Assembly: GCA_049587715.1 (NCBI GenBank)
Contig: JBAVEL010000070.1
Location: 1 to 26,807 of the forward strand
Direction of reading: 5' to 3'
DNA from: JBAVEL01 sp049587715
Lineage (GTDB): Bacteria > Bacteroidota > Ignavibacteria > UBA10030 > UBA6906
Length of the DNA stretch: 26,807 nucleotides
Position numbers and translations under genes: made by a program. Numbering within the stretch: the stretch's first letter is position 1; each line of letters starts with the position of its first letter. The notes under the pieces are model-generated. The model saw nothing but the letters and a program-made list of their open reading frames with translations, had not been told where the DNA came from and did not search any database. Below are positions 13,885 through 21,850 of this stretch, one piece after another.

Positions 13885-16377
13885 TCAGGATTGTGGTTTC
13901 CAGAGTCCACGGAAGTACGCCTCGGCGGTTTGTTCCAGGAACGGATGATACTTCCGCGGGAGGTTTTTCATCTTCGAACGGAGGAGGGGCCGGCTTTCCT
14001 CCCAGGGGCGGGTGCAATCCACCACCGAGGCGATGTTGGCGAGGTACTCCTCCAGCCGTCTTTCCACCCGCTCCAGAAGCTCCCCGTCGGCGGAAAGGGA
14101 GACCAGCCGGGCAGTCCGGCGGCGGTCGAACCTCTGCTCCACGAAGGCCTTCAGGAGCTCTCCCCGCAGGTACTCGGCCACCGTGCCCCGGTTCAGCCCT
14201 CCCAGCTCTCCGGCCGTTTGGGTGACCGCGCTCCGGGAGAATCCCAGGGCCCGGACCGATGCCAGAATCTGCTCCTCCAGCGGCACGGCATCCCCCAGGG
14301 CGGAGGCCGCCTCCCGGGGCAGGTCCTTCAGGGCAATCATCCCCCGCTGCTCTGCAAGGGCAAGGAGCACCGCCCTCCGGACGGCGCTCTCCAGCTCCCG
14401 TACGTTCCCCGGCCAGCGATAGTGTACCAAGGCCTCCATGGCGGTGCGCGAGATGCCCAGCCGCCCCCCCTCTTTCCCCAGGAAGTGGTCCACCAGCAAC
14501 GGGATGTCCTCGGGGCGATCCCGCAGGGGAGGAATGTGGATGGTGAGCACGTTCAGGCGGTAGTAGAGATCCTCCCGGAATCCCCCCGCACGCACCTGTT
14601 CCTTCAAGTCCCTGCTGGTGGCGGCCAGGATCCGCACATCCACCCGGATGGGGGATGTCCCCCCGACGCGCTCCACCTCCCCCTCCTGCAGAACCCGGAG
14701 CAACTTCACCTGGAACGCCTCGCTCACCTCCCCGATCTCATCCAGGAAGATGGTGCCGCCGTGGGCCAGCTCGAAGCGGCCCGGCTTCTCCCGCACGGCC
14801 CCGGTGAAGGCCCCTTTCTCGTGCCCGAAGAGCTCGCTCTCCAGAAGGGTCTCGGACAGGGCGCCGCAGTTCACAGCCACGAACGGTCCCGGGGATCGCC
14901 CGCTCCGGATGTGCAGGGCGCGGGCCACGAGCTCCTTTCCGGTCCCGCTCTCTCCCGTGATGACGACGGGCGCGGTGCTGGCGGCGATTTTCCCGGCGAA
15001 GGCGGCCACCTCGCGCATGCTCCCCCCGGGGGAATAGACGAGTCCCTCCAGACGGGCGGGGGCGATGGAGGCCTCCCCCCCGGGAGGGTACGCCTCCAGA
15101 TCGCCACTCTGTTCCTGCAGGGCGCGGATTTCCTTCCGGGATTCCCGGATCCGCACCTGGAGCTCCGCCGCACGGTCCGCAGAACGGACCTCGGCAAGCT
15201 CTCCCTCCAGCACCGCCACCCGGGCTTCCTGATCCCGGAGCCGCGCGGCGGCTTCATCCCTCTCCCTGTGGAGCCGGTCCAGGGCGGCCCGGGTTCCCCT
15301 GTGCCGGAAGACAAGCGCCCCCGAACCCGCCGCCACGGCGGCTGCCAGAGAGGGAAGAACGGGAAGCACCATGGAAGCCTCGCGGAACAGGATGTGCGAG
15401 AGAACAAGCACCCCGAGGGCTGAGGCGGGAACCGCCAGGCGGTGGAGGGGCGGGCGGAGACCCAGCACGCCGAAGGCCGATGCGAGAGCCGAAAGGAGCG
15501 CGGCCACAGCGCCCCAGAACACCCCTGTTTCCCCGAGGAAGCCCCGGCCGAGGGCGTTTGAGGCCACCCCCGCGTGGAAATAGAGGGAAGGAATCCCGGG
15601 GCGGCCCGGCAGGTTCAGGAACACACTCCGCCCCTCCCCCACGACACCCACCATCACCAGCTTCCCCTCAAGGGTCTCCACGGGGACGCTTCCCTTTCCT
15701 CCCGATCGGAGGGCGTCGTAGGAGCGGAGGACTTCCAGAAAGGGATAGGCCGGCACCAGGGAGGGATCGGGCAGATCCACCAGGGGAGCAGGGTCGGAGG
15801 GAAGCGGGATGCGGGAAGGCCCCGCCCAGACACGGGCCGCCTCCAGCCCGAAAGCGGGGACTTCCCGGGAGCCGGAGCCGACAAGGAGGGGAACCGCCCC
15901 CTCCTCCCCCACGTTCAGGTGACCCACCCCTGCAGCCCCTGCGGCAAGGAGAGGAAGGGGCATGTGAGGTGTCTTTCCCCGGCGGGAGTCATCCGAGACC
16001 TCCTCAAAGGAGCAGGCCAGAACGACATTCGCCGAGGTCCGGATGACGGAAGCGAGAAGAGTGTCGTACTCCGGGTAGTCGGGATGCGGATCCTCGAACA
16101 GGAGCTCCATTGCTGCAGTGCGCACACCCAGATCCGCAAGGGCGTTCAGCATGAGAGCATGGAAGTTCCTCCGGACGGGCCAGCCCAGCGTGCGGATCGC
16201 CCTGTTGTCAATGGTGACAAGCACAATGGAGGAATCCGGGAGCCGGGGGCCGCGCAGATCCGCCTGCAGGGCGGCGAGACGGGATTCCATCGGATGGAAC
16301 AGAGGGGCGAGCAGGAGGGCGGGCGCCGTTGCGCCCAGACAGAGGAGCAGACAGACAAGGAGGAGGCGTCGGTTCAC
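13885..16377 (-). CDS. Membrane-bound CHASE2 sigma-54 activator (AAA+ enhancer-binding protein)
   Basis: An 830-residue one-protein sensor and transcription activator. A helix (4-26) leads into a CHASE2-type extracytoplasmic sensor (about 30-280; SIVLVTIDNRAI, RTAAMELLF, GKLVMVGVVGEG). Three more membrane helices (about 284-306, 312-330, 336-357) and a coiled coil (362-425) follow. The AAA+ domain has Walker A GESGTGKE (475-482), the sigma-54 contact loop GAFTGA (522-527) and Walker B GGTIFLDE (540-547). A helix-turn-helix region (about 700-745) and an unassigned 85-residue tail end the protein. CHASE2 is usually joined to kinases or cyclases; most such activators are cytosolic. Start GTG 16377 overlaps the upstream stop (GTGA). 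Probable targets are the two sigma-54 promoters nearby. Confidence 0.92.
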   Translation of the reverse strand: MNRRLLLVCLLLCLGATAPALLLAPLFHPMESRLAALQADLRGPRLPDSSIVLVTIDNRAIRTLGWPVRRNFHALMLNALADLGVRTAAMELLFEDPHPDYPEYDTLLASVIRTSANVVLACSFEEVSDDSRRGKTPHMPLPLLAAGAAGVGHLNVGEEGAVPLLVGSGSREVPAFGLEAARVWAGPSRIPLPSDPAPLVDLPDPSLVPAYPFLEVLRSYDALRSGGKGSVPVETLEGKLVMVGVVGEGRSVFLNLPGRPGIPSLYFHAGVASNALGRGFLGETGVFWGAVAALLSALASAFGVLGLRPPLHRLAVPASALGVLVLSHILFREASMVLPVLPSLAAAVAAGSGALVFRHRGTRAALDRLHRERDEAAARLRDQEARVAVLEGELAEVRSADRAAELQVRIRESRKEIRALQEQSGDLEAYPPGGEASIAPARLEGLVYSPGGSMREVAAFAGKIAASTAPVVITGESGTGKELVARALHIRSGRSPGPFVAVNCGALSETLLESELFGHEKGAFTGAVREKPGRFELAHGGTIFLDEIGEVSEAFQVKLLRVLQEGEVERVGGTSPIRVDVRILAATSRDLKEQVRAGGFREDLYYRLNVLTIHIPPLRDRPEDIPLLVDHFLGKEGGRLGISRTAMEALVHYRWPGNVRELESAVRRAVLLALAEQRGMIALKDLPREAASALGDAVPLEEQILASVRALGFSRSAVTQTAGELGGLNRGTVAEYLRGELLKAFVEQRFDRRRTARLVSLSADGELLERVERRLEEYLANIASVVDCTRPWEESRPLLRSKMKNLPRKYHPFLEQTAEAYFRGLWKPQS

Positions 16378-17558
16378 GGAGGGCTGAGCCAGTGTTCGGG
16401 GTTCTGTTTCTCCCTGTCTTTCCAGAGCTCGAAATGGAGCCGCGGCCCTTCCAGGGATTCGCCGCTGGCCCCGATCACATCGCCCTCCTTCACCCGCTGT
16501 CCCTCGCTCACCCCGATCTCGGAGAGGTGCGCGTACACGGTGCGGTACCCTCCGGAGTGGTCCAGGATGACCAGGTTCCCGTAGCCGGGGAGCCACCAGA
16601 TGGTGGAGACATCCCCTTCCGCCACGCTGCGCACGGGTGTGCCCGCCTTGACGGAAATGTCGATGCCGCTGTTCTGGGTTACCGTCTTGAGGGTGGGGTG
16701 GCGCTGGTTTCCGAAGCGCGCCACGACTCCTCCCTCCGCAACCGGCCACCGGAGCCGTCCCTTCCGTTCGGCGAAGGCGCCTCCGGCGGGCGGGGGCCGG
16801 GGCAGGGCCCGGTCGCGGGTCTCCTTCTCCCGGCGGAGCCGGTCGGCCTCGATGAGGCCGGAAATCAGGTTCTCAAGCTGCCGGGCCGCCTGCGTCTTCC
16901 TGTCCAGCTCCCGCTGGAAGGCCTTCTTGTCCTTCCGGATGCCGAACAGAATGTCCCTCCGCTCGTCCGTGAGCCGGCGGAGGCGGTCCTCCTCCGCCCC
17001 CTTCTCGGCCAGGACCCGGCGCTCCGCAGAGAGCTGGCGCTGCAGGTCGGCCTGGCGTTCCTCGATCTCGGTCTTCTTCCCCGTCAGCCGCCGGGCGTCC
17101 CTGCGCCGCTGATCCGTGAACCGCCGGAGGTACTCGGCCCTCACGGAGAACTGGTTCACGGACCGGGAGCTGAGCAGCAGCTCCACGTCCCGGTCCCGGC
17201 CCGCCGTATAGACCGCACGCACATATCTGCCGAACTGATCCCTCAGAGACAGGAACTGCAACCCCAGACGGTCCAGCTCCGCCTGCGCAAGCTCGATGTC
17301 ACGGCGGAGGGCCTGTTCCTCCGCACGGAGCTTGCCGATGAGCCGGCGGAGCAGGGTGGCTTTCCGGTCGTAGCTGTCCAGGAGCTCCAGGGTGGCCTTC
17401 TCATTCTTCTGCCGATCCCGGATCTTCTGCTCGAAGCGGTTGATCTGGTCGCGGAGGGTCTGGAGCTCCGCCTGTTTCTTCCGTATCTCATCCTGGGGGG
17501 AGGAGATCCCGGCGGCACGCGCCAGGAGGAAGAGCCCGAGAAGGAGGGCATGTCTCAC
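16374..17558 (-). CDS. EnvC-like murein hydrolase activator (coiled coil plus degenerate M23/LytM domain)
   Basis: A 394-residue exported protein: a signal peptide (1-16), a long coiled coil (about 20-255), a Pro-rich hinge and a LytM/M23 domain (268-390). In active M23 enzymes an H-x3-D and an H-x-H hold zinc. Here the first His is N296 (NSGID), D300 remains, and H-x-H reads R373-L-H375; H344 in YAHL is kept. This loss is the hallmark of EnvC/NlpD-type proteins that activate amidases rather than cut peptidoglycan. The start is GTG 17558 with a 4-bp overlap upstream; it also overlaps the CHASE2 activator downstream, so wall remodelling and the regulator are made together. Confidence 0.9.
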   Translation of the reverse strand: MRHALLLGLFLLARAAGISSPQDEIRKKQAELQTLRDQINRFEQKIRDRQKNEKATLELLDSYDRKATLLRRLIGKLRAEEQALRRDIELAQAELDRLGLQFLSLRDQFGRYVRAVYTAGRDRDVELLLSSRSVNQFSVRAEYLRRFTDQRRRDARRLTGKKTEIEERQADLQRQLSAERRVLAEKGAEEDRLRRLTDERRDILFGIRKDKKAFQRELDRKTQAARQLENLISGLIEADRLRREKETRDRALPRPPPAGGAFAERKGRLRWPVAEGGVVARFGNQRHPTLKTVTQNSGIDISVKAGTPVRSVAEGDVSTIWWLPGYGNLVILDHSGGYRTVYAHLSEIGVSEGQRVKEGDVIGASGESLEGPRLHFELWKDREKQNPEHWLSPP

Positions 17559-18334
17559 CGCCGGATGATTTCCGCCGTTTCAGGAATGGAGAAGGAGAAG
17601 GAAACATCCGGCGTGTTCAGGGCGAGCGCACTGTACCGGACCGTGAGGGACCGTCCCTGACCGGGGAAGCGGACCGCAATGCGGCGGGGGGCGGTGGCCC
17701 CGTTTTCCCGGAGGAAGGCCCCGCACTCGGCTTCCATGAGGGGGACACCCGCCGCGTCCTTCCGCACCATGCGGGCCACAAGCATCGCCGCGGGGTCCAC
17801 CCAGTACTCGCAGGTGCCTCCGCCGCAGGCGGTCGCCAGACGGAACATCCCCTCCTCCACCTCATAGAGGGAGAGATCCGCTTCCGTCGGGGGGGCGGGC
17901 AGCAGCCCTGCAAAGACGCCCACGATCTCCTCGTAGGTCAGCCGGAATGGAAGCGGGAGATCCTCCGCCGTCCGGGGCGTGCCCGTGATCACTTTGTTTT
18001 CCAGGCTGCTGTACACGAGGTAGCGGCCGGAGCTCAGAAAAAGGGTGCCCACATCCAGCCCGAAGGGGCCCTCCAGGCGGACCAGCAGGGAATCAGGACG
18101 CCGGAGGGAAGAGCGGAAGGCCGCGCCTCCCGACAGCTCCGGGCTGTCGAAGCTCACGCTCCCCGTCCCCGAGAGGGACACCAGCCGGGCGGTTTCCCGG
18201 CGGACCATGTCGAGGAGGAGCGGGGCGGAGGTGGCCCGTGTATCCAGAACCACCGCAGGGGGGGCGGAGGCGCAGGCCGCCAGCAGGAAGGCAAGGCCCC
18301 AGGGAAGGGTCCGGGCCACCAGAGGGCGCGTCAT
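17555..18334 (-). CDS. LolB/DUF4292-like outer-membrane lipoprotein
   Basis: A 259-residue lipoprotein with signal and lipobox LLAAC (Cys 21). The beta-sheet pattern (SLSGTGSVSFDSPELSGGAAFRSSLRRPDSLLVRLEGPFGLDVGTLFL would be the first strands, about 52-100) resembles DUF4292 and LolB, which have a lipid-binding half-barrel; G-F-G-L-D-V and the YLVYSSLENKV strand fit. The C-terminal segment RIAVRFPGQGRSLTVRYS also suits this family. Start ATG 18334 overlaps the TPR gene stop (ATGA); its stop overlaps the EnvC-like gene. It probably handles lipoproteins or lipids at the outer membrane, but the family assignment is by pattern only. Confidence 0.8.
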   Translation of the reverse strand: MTRPLVARTLPWGLAFLLAACASAPPAVVLDTRATSAPLLLDMVRRETARLVSLSGTGSVSFDSPELSGGAAFRSSLRRPDSLLVRLEGPFGLDVGTLFLSSGRYLVYSSLENKVITGTPRTAEDLPLPFRLTYEEIVGVFAGLLPAPPTEADLSLYEVEEGMFRLATACGGGTCEYWVDPAAMLVARMVRKDAAGVPLMEAECGAFLRENGATAPRRIAVRFPGQGRSLTVRYSALALNTPDVSFSFSIPETAEIIRR

Positions 18335-20070
18335 AGAGAGCCGCGCCGGATCTTCTCCCGGAGCCCGGCGTTTTCCGCATCCAGCCGGAGGGCCGCACGC
18401 CACTGCTCCAGAGCATCGCCGGGCCGGTCCATCATGAAGTACACATCGCCGAGGTGCTCATACAGCACGGCGCCCGCCTCTCCCCGTGCGATGGCCTGCA
18501 GGATATACTGCTCCGCCTCCCTGTACTTCCCCCGGCGGTAGCAGACCCAGCCCATGGTGTCCAGATACGACTGGTTCTCCGGCTGCGCATCCAGGGCCTT
18601 CCGGGCCATGGCGTAGGCGCGATCCAGATCGATGTTCCGCTCCGCCAGACTGTACCCGTAGTTGTTCAGCACCAGATGGTTGTCCGGCTCGATCCGGAGG
18701 GCCTCCTCATAGAGAGGATCGGTCTTGTCGGCGCGGCCCATGGCATCATAGACGAGGGCGAGCTGGATGAGCGGATTCACATCCTGCGGGTCCAGCGCCC
18801 GGGCCCGCTCCAGAGGCAGGAGGGCTTCGGCGGAGAGGCCCATCCGGCTGTAGGCCACCCCCAGGAGGAACTGGACGCGGAAGTCCTCCGGGGTGTTCCG
18901 GGCCGCCTCCTCCAGCACGCGAGCCCCGCCGGCGTGATCCTCCCGGTTCAGGAACAGGGAGGCCAGAGACACCCAGCCGTCGGGGTTCCAGGGCGCAAGC
19001 CTGGTGACCCGGCCGAAGCCCGCAATGGCAAGGGAATCGTTGCCGGTGAGCGACCCCACCGCTCCCAGAAACCAGTGGGGCCTCCAGTCCTGGGGATGGC
19101 CGGCGGCAACGGCCGTCCAGAGGGATTCCGCGGCGGGGGCCAGCGTGCTGTCCTCCTCCGCCTGCGCATAGAAGAGCTCGGCAACGCGGATCCGTGCATC
19201 CAGGGCCGAGGAGTCCGCGCCCCGGATCGCCCGGAACTCCCCGGCGGCTTCTCCATACCGCTTCTGCCGGATCAGAACCTCCGCCCTGTCGGCCGCGTAG
19301 CGGGGATTGTCGGGGTCTGTTCGGGTGAGATCCCCCAGGAGGGCCAGGGAGGTATCAAAGTTCCCGGCGCGGGCGTGGGCCTGCGCCAGCTCGTACCGGA
19401 GAGGTTGGTTCCCGGGATCCAGCTCCAGCATTCGGCCCAGGGCCCCGGCCGCTTCGGCGAACAGACCGAGGGAGTTCTGGATCTCCGCCATCCGCATCAG
19501 GACATCCCAATCAGGCCCGAACCTGTCGGCGATGCGCGTGTATGCCGCCAGGGCCTTGAGCGGATTGCGGCCCTGGTAGATGCGGGCCAGGCCCCGCCAC
19601 GCGTCGGCATCCCCCGAGTCCCGGCCGAGAATGGCGGCGTATTCGGCTTCGGCGGCCTCCAGGTCCATCGCCTCCACGCATGCCTCGGCGAGGCCCCGCC
19701 TGTATTCCAGGCGGTCGGGGTCCAGCCGCACGGCCTCCCGGCCGGACTCCACGGCCAGGCCGTGCTTCCCGAGGCCCGCGTAGCAGCGGGCAAGGGCAAA
19801 ATAGACGGCAGCCCCCTGCTCGGCGCGGAGGGCTTCCTGGTATTCGATCACTGCCTTCGCGAAGTCCCCCTGCATCTCGTAGACGGTCCCGTCGATGAAG
19901 TGCTGGAGGGCCTTGTCCCGGGCCGGGGAAGGGAGGCCCTCCCCACCCCGTCCGGCATCGGGCCGGCCGCTCTCCCCCGGGCCCGCGCAGCCCCCCAGAG
20001 CCGAGAGAACCGCGGCAAGGAGGATCATCCGCGCGGATCTTCCCGCCCTCATGCGCTGTGTGCGTCTCAT
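18331..20070 (-). CDS. TPR-repeat lipoprotein
   Basis: A 579-residue protein with a lipoprotein signal ending LSALGGC (Cys 28) and at least a dozen TPR units across about 60-570 (for example AVIEYQEALRAE, YFALARCYAGLGKHGLAVESGREAVRLDP, YLDTMGWVCYRRGKYREAEQYI). TPR arrays form protein-binding scaffolds; at the outer-membrane or periplasmic face this would gather partners. It is the first gene of the overlapping operon leading to the CHASE2 activator. ATG 20070 lies exactly where transcription should begin from the promoter just upstream, so the message may be leaderless; ATG 20052 is an alternative. There is no clear ribosome site for either. Confidence 0.9.
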   Translation of the reverse strand: MRRTQRMRAGRSARMILLAAVLSALGGCAGPGESGRPDAGRGGEGLPSPARDKALQHFIDGTVYEMQGDFAKAVIEYQEALRAEQGAAVYFALARCYAGLGKHGLAVESGREAVRLDPDRLEYRRGLAEACVEAMDLEAAEAEYAAILGRDSGDADAWRGLARIYQGRNPLKALAAYTRIADRFGPDWDVLMRMAEIQNSLGLFAEAAGALGRMLELDPGNQPLRYELAQAHARAGNFDTSLALLGDLTRTDPDNPRYAADRAEVLIRQKRYGEAAGEFRAIRGADSSALDARIRVAELFYAQAEEDSTLAPAAESLWTAVAAGHPQDWRPHWFLGAVGSLTGNDSLAIAGFGRVTRLAPWNPDGWVSLASLFLNREDHAGGARVLEEAARNTPEDFRVQFLLGVAYSRMGLSAEALLPLERARALDPQDVNPLIQLALVYDAMGRADKTDPLYEEALRIEPDNHLVLNNYGYSLAERNIDLDRAYAMARKALDAQPENQSYLDTMGWVCYRRGKYREAEQYILQAIARGEAGAVLYEHLGDVYFMMDRPGDALEQWRAALRLDAENAGLREKIRRGSL

Positions 20071-20076
20071 GGGGAA

Positions 20077-20105
20077 AATATACCCATTCACCAAGAGAAG
20101 CACAA
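20077..20105 (-). promoter_or_regulatory. Promoter of the TPR/LolB-like/EnvC-like/activator operon
   Basis: TTGTGC (20100-20105) then 17 nt, then TATATT (20077-20082) on the minus strand. The start seven bases later would be the A of ATG 20070, giving a leaderless transcript. It is back-to-back with the plus-strand promoter, with 14 bp between their -35 boxes. Confidence 0.6.
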
Positions 20106-20119
20106 CCGGGGACGGCGGC

Positions 20120-20148
20120 TTGACTTGCGCCCCCCTTTTGGGTATCCT
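20120..20148 (+). promoter_or_regulatory. Promoter of the ATP-grasp gene
   Basis: TTGACT (20120-20125), exactly 17 nt, then TATCCT (20143-20148). It is the closest match to the vegetative consensus in the window and faces away from the operon promoter to its left. Confidence 0.65.
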
Positions 20149-20176
20149 GATCCGTTCAACCGAGTTCGCCGCATTC

Positions 20177-21106
20177 GTGACCGATCACTTTGACCTTGCG
20201 GTTGCCTGGGACTGGGAGCATGACCGGGATTTCATGGAGATACTCCGGCAGCAGGCACACCACCACCGCCTCCTGTTCTACTCCATCTCCCACCACAACA
20301 CCCACGAGACCCTCCGGCGCCTGCAGCGCGGGGAGCTGAGCTTCGGAGCCCTTCTGGACCGGGCCTCGGAGTCCGACGAGAACTTCATCCCGCTGGTCCG
20401 TCATCTCCGGAAGACGCACATCGTCCATCTGAATCCCCCCGAACTCGTGCAGTATGCGGCCGACAAAGCCACGATGCACCTGGAGCTGCTGACCCGCGGG
20501 GTGCATGTGCCCTACACCATCATCATCTCTCCCTACAGCAAGAAACGCGAAGTGGAGCTGACCCTCACGGATCTGGCCCGCCTGGGGCGCCCGTTTATCA
20601 TCAAACCGGCGAACACCACGGGAGGAGGGGTGGGGGTCATCACGGGCGCGGAAACCCTGAAGGACGTCATCGAATCACGCCAGCATCACAAGAACGACAA
20701 GTACCTGCTCCAGGAGAAGATCCTCCCGGCCCCGTGCGGAGGGAGGAAGGGGTGGTTCCGGGTTTTCTACGCCGCGGACCATGTGTTCCCCTGCTGGTGG
20801 GACGACCAGACCCACATCTATGCGATGGCCACGCGGCAGGACCTGGCCGGGCACGGCCTGCGCCCTCTTGTGACGCTGACCCGGAAAATACGGGAGGTCT
20901 GCCGGCTGGACTTCTTCTCCACGGAGATCGCCCTGAGTGCGGCGGGCACATTCGTGGTGGTGGACTACGTGAACGAGATCTGCGACATGCGCCTGCAGTC
21001 CAGACATCCGGACGGGGTGCCGGATCTTCTGGTGGCCGAGATTGCGCGGCGGCTCGTCGGCCATCTGAAGTCCGTTCTCCGCGAGGACCGTCCGTTGCGT
21101 TCTTGA
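20177..21106 (+). CDS. ATP-grasp enzyme, substrate unknown
   Basis: A protein of about 309 residues with an ATP-grasp fold, which joins a carboxylate to an amine, thiol or similar group using ATP. Visible are the adenine/phosphate lysines K97 and K143 (RPFIIKP), the glycine loop TTGGGVGV (147-154), E180 in LLQEK, and the metal ligands E250 (FFSTEIAL) and N266 (DYVNEICDM). The start is uncertain: GTG 20177 lies after the promoter but has only a weak ribosome site; TTG 20138 would add a plausible first strand (GILIRS), yet codes through the -10 box. It stands alone 59 bp before the YbgF-like gene. RimK-like peptide ligation or glutathione-type synthesis are only guesses. Confidence 0.82.
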   Translation: MTDHFDLAVAWDWEHDRDFMEILRQQAHHHRLLFYSISHHNTHETLRRLQRGELSFGALLDRASESDENFIPLVRHLRKTHIVHLNPPELVQYAADKATMHLELLTRGVHVPYTIIISPYSKKREVELTLTDLARLGRPFIIKPANTTGGGVGVITGAETLKDVIESRQHHKNDKYLLQEKILPAPCGGRKGWFRVFYAADHVFPCWWDDQTHIYAMATRQDLAGHGLRPLVTLTRKIREVCRLDFFSTEIALSAAGTFVVVDYVNEICDMRLQSRHPDGVPDLLVAEIARRLVGHLKSVLREDRPLRS

Positions 21107-21131
21107 CTTTGGAAAGGCGGTTTGCGACATT
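21103..21131 (+). promoter_or_regulatory. Possible promoter before the YbgF-like gene
   Basis: TTGACT (21103-21108), 17 nt, then GACATT (21126-21131). The -35 is good and overlaps the stop codon of the ATP-grasp gene; the -10 box is poor. Confidence 0.35.
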
Positions 21132-21165
21132 GCGCCTGCGTGTTCACCATACGGAAGGACCAGCC

Positions 21166-21843
21166 ATGCGTACCCCTCCAGAGGTTTGCTCCGCCGGCCG
21201 CCTGCGCGCGGCGGGTCTTCTCCTTGCGTTCCTCCTGGCGGGATGCGGGACCGTGGAAGAGAGCATGGACTCCTCCTGGCCCCCGCCGGTGAGCCCCGTC
21301 GCGCTCACCCGCCTGGAGTTCCGGGCCGACAGCCTCGGCGCGGCCAACACCCGGCTGCAGCAGCAGATCCTTTCCCTCACCTCCGAGAACAGGAGTCTGA
21401 ACGCACGCGCCGCCGAGCTGGAGATGCGCCTGAACGAGGCCCTGGCGGCCCCCAAGCCCCCCCCTCCCCCGGCGGATTTCTCCTCCGCCTATGCCGCGGC
21501 CTATGCGCAGTACCGGCGCCGCGACTTCGCCGGAGCCGCCGCCGCCTTTGACGCCCTGCTGAAGGGAGGCATCGGAGAGAGCCTTGCGGACAACTGCCGC
21601 TACTGGATGGGGGAATCCTACTACGGGATGGGACGCTACCGCGAGGCCCTCGGCGAGTTCGACGCGGTGCTCGGCTTCGCACGCTCGGAGAAGACGGACG
21701 ACGCCCAGATGATGATCGGGAACTGCCACCTGGGGCTGAGGGACCGGGCCTCGGCCCGGGCCGCCTTCGAGCTCCTGGCGACCCGGTACCCCGCCAGCCC
21801 GTATGCGCCCAGGGCGAGGGAGAAGGCGGCCGGGCTCCGCTGA
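21166..21843 (+). CDS. YbgF/CpoB-like lipoprotein with coiled coil and C-terminal TPRs
   Basis: A 225-residue protein with a lipoprotein signal (LLLAFLLAGC, about 20-29), a coiled coil (about 50-92; RLQQQILSLTSENRSLNARAAELEMRL), a Pro-rich linker, and TPR-like repeats (about 105-225; AYAQYRRRDFAGAAAAFDALLKGG, GESYYGMGRYREALGEFDAVL, ARAAFELLATRYPASPYAPRA). This order is that of YbgF/CpoB, which in proteobacteria is periplasmic and ties Tol-Pal to peptidoglycan synthesis. Here the protein is lipid-anchored, and no tol or pal genes are in view, so the assignment is by architecture. GGAAGGA precedes ATG 21166 by 7 nt. It converges on fbp with only 7 bp between the two stops. Confidence 0.85.
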   Translation: MRTPPEVCSAGRLRAAGLLLAFLLAGCGTVEESMDSSWPPPVSPVALTRLEFRADSLGAANTRLQQQILSLTSENRSLNARAAELEMRLNEALAAPKPPPPPADFSSAYAAAYAQYRRRDFAGAAAAFDALLKGGIGESLADNCRYWMGESYYGMGRYREALGEFDAVLGFARSEKTDDAQMMIGNCHLGLRDRASARAAFELLATRYPASPYAPRAREKAAGLR

Positions 21844-21850
21844 GTGTTCC

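Noticed and set aside
12145..15423. A long plus-strand open frame of over 1000 codons opposite the lipoproteins and the CHASE2 activator
   Set aside because: It is antisense to genes with clear domains, is rich in Gly/Arg/Pro/His as expected of a GC-rich shadow frame, and has no recognisable motif.
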